Under the pieces are notes generated by a model. That model did no database searches. It was not told the origin of the DNA and worked only from the letters and a program-made list of their open reading frames with translations. A DNA stretch of 14,073 nucleotides from Actinomycetota bacterium (lineage in GTDB: Bacteria > Actinomycetota > Thermoleophilia > Gaiellales > Gaiellaceae). Numbering within the stretch: position 1 is the first letter of the stretch; every line of letters starts with the position of its first letter. Below, piece by piece: positions 13,135 to 14,073 of this stretch. Location of the stretch: assembly GCA_013697465.1 (NCBI GenBank), contig JACCWU010000171.1, positions 1-14,073 on the forward strand, written 5' to 3'. The translations under genes were made by a program, and so were the position numbers.

Positions 13135-14070
13135 GTGGTCCCGGTCTTCGGCGTCGCTGACGTCGAGCGGGCGGTGTCGCCGAACGAGGCGTACGACGCC
13201 GTCCGCGACGCGTTCATCGCGCACGCGCGGGGAGAGTGGTCGATGCCGCCGAAGGTCTACGTGACGAACTATCCAGCCGGTGATTTCCGCGCGATGCCGG
13301 CGATCGGCGGGGGGCACGCGCTCCTCAAGTGGGTGACGTCGTTTCCGGGCAACCCGGCCCGGGGGCTTCCGACCGTGACCGGCCTCGTGCTCCTCTCGGA
13401 CGCCGAGGATGGACGCCTGCTCGCCATGCTCGACGCGGGTGCGGTGACTGCTCTCCGGACGGCTGCCGCCGCGGTGCTCGCAGCCGACACGCTTTGCCGG
13501 CAGGACGCGTCGTCGTACGCCGTCGTCGGCTGCGGCGTCAACGGCGCCGAGACGGTGCGGATGCTCGTGGCGCGCGGCAACTCTCCGCTCGTCTGGGACG
13601 TCGACGAGGGTCGTCGCCGCAAGGTCGCCGAGCGCCTCGGAGCCGAGGTTGCGCCGAGCGCGGCCGACGCATTGGCGTCCGACGTCGTGATCACGGTGAC
13701 GCCCGGCTCCACGGTCCTCTACCCGCCCGGTTCGCTCCAGCGCGGCCAGCACGTCTCGCTGATGGGCGCCGACGGTCCAAGCAAGGCCGAGGTCGCGGTC
13801 GACGAGCTCGCGCGAGCGCGCGTCTTCTGCGACGACTGGGAGCAGGCGAGCCACGGCGGCGAGCTCGCCGCGGCCGTCGAACCAGGCGTCATCGCGCGGG
13901 CGGACGTCACCGAGCTCGGTGCAGTACTGACCGGGGCTGCACCTGGGCGACTATCCGACGAGGAGCTCACGCTCTTCGACTCGACTGGGCTGGCGATACA
14001 GGACCTGGCGATCACCAAGGTCGCACTCGGAAAGGCGGACGCGCTCGACCTACAGCACCTTGACGTCTGA
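13135..14070 (+). CDS. Ornithine cyclodeaminase / alanine dehydrogenase (mu-crystallin) family protein
   Basis: 311 residues, complete, ending three bases before the window edge. Family features: LLKWVTSFPGN with K65, matching the substrate-binding/catalytic lysine; GLPTVTGLVLLSDAEDGRLLAMLD (78-100); TALRTAAAAVLAA (105-117, R108); Rossmann motif GCGVNG (132-137); GADGPSK with D213 near the position of the catalytic Asp of ornithine cyclodeaminase; and DSTGLAIQDLA (282-292). The family includes ornithine cyclodeaminase, archaeal-type alanine dehydrogenase, ketimine reductases and lysine cyclodeaminase. These residues do not settle the substrate. The GTG at 13135 has only a weak GCAGG before it and lies 13 bases after pntB, so it is probably co-transcribed with pnt. 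That context favours an NAD(P)H-linked oxidation or reduction such as alanine dehydrogenase, but this is inference. No secretion signal is seen. Confidence 0.85.
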   Translation: MVPVFGVADVERAVSPNEAYDAVRDAFIAHARGEWSMPPKVYVTNYPAGDFRAMPAIGGGHALLKWVTSFPGNPARGLPTVTGLVLLSDAEDGRLLAMLDAGAVTALRTAAAAVLAADTLCRQDASSYAVVGCGVNGAETVRMLVARGNSPLVWDVDEGRRRKVAERLGAEVAPSAADALASDVVITVTPGSTVLYPPGSLQRGQHVSLMGADGPSKAEVAVDELARARVFCDDWEQASHGGELAAAVEPGVIARADVTELGAVLTGAAPGRLSDEELTLFDSTGLAIQDLAITKVALGKADALDLQHLDV

Positions 14071-14073
14071 AGG

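Overview
The window is GC-rich, uses many GTG starts and is packed with overlapping genes. Together with a three-gene proton-translocating transhydrogenase and an actinobacterial-looking helicase-nuclease pair, this suggests a high-GC Gram-positive, perhaps of the Thermoleophilia/Gaiellales type. That placement is a guess from gene content and style; there is no rRNA to test it.

Left part, 36-935, + strand: a CorA-family divalent cation channel with GQN in place of the family's GMN loop. Its start codon lies inside a 12-bp inverted repeat. Its 3' end overlaps the end of the convergent nth gene by 59 bp.

Middle part, 8632 down to 877, - strand: a compact DNA repair operon read addB-like > addA-like > metallophosphoesterase > nth. 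The first two overlap as ATGA, the third follows after 10 bases, and nth starts inside the third. The two large proteins form an AddAB-type helicase-nuclease for double-strand-break resection. Both carry a complete RecB-type nuclease and a four-cysteine iron-sulfur staple. Nth is endonuclease III for base excision repair; the phosphoesterase has no known partner role.

Upstream of that operon, also on the - strand, is a 65-residue two-CxxC zinc-ribbon protein (8782-8979). A bulged long hairpin of the GGGGTCAGGTCTC type, probably a relic of a REP-associated transposase (RAYT) family, lies between it and addB and may act as its terminator.

Right part, 9098-14070, + strand: a divergent, eukaryote-like isocitrate dehydrogenase, then pntAA-pntAB-pntB (coupled by GTGA overlaps), then an ornithine cyclodeaminase/alanine dehydrogenase family gene 13 bases downstream. 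Together these read as an NAD(P)H-balancing module: IDH makes reduced cofactor, Pnt exchanges NADH and NADPH at the cost of the proton gradient, and the last enzyme is a further NAD(P)-linked step. The 118-base divergent region between the zinc-ribbon gene and icd holds a perfect 14-bp-arm palindrome covering the icd ribosome binding site.

No tRNA, rRNA, CRISPR array, phage or toxin-antitoxin module was seen. I see no wholly new system. The most unusual points are the two start-site palindromes, the IDH cofactor pocket, the iron-sulfur staple in the AddA-like subunit, and the nested hairpin element.
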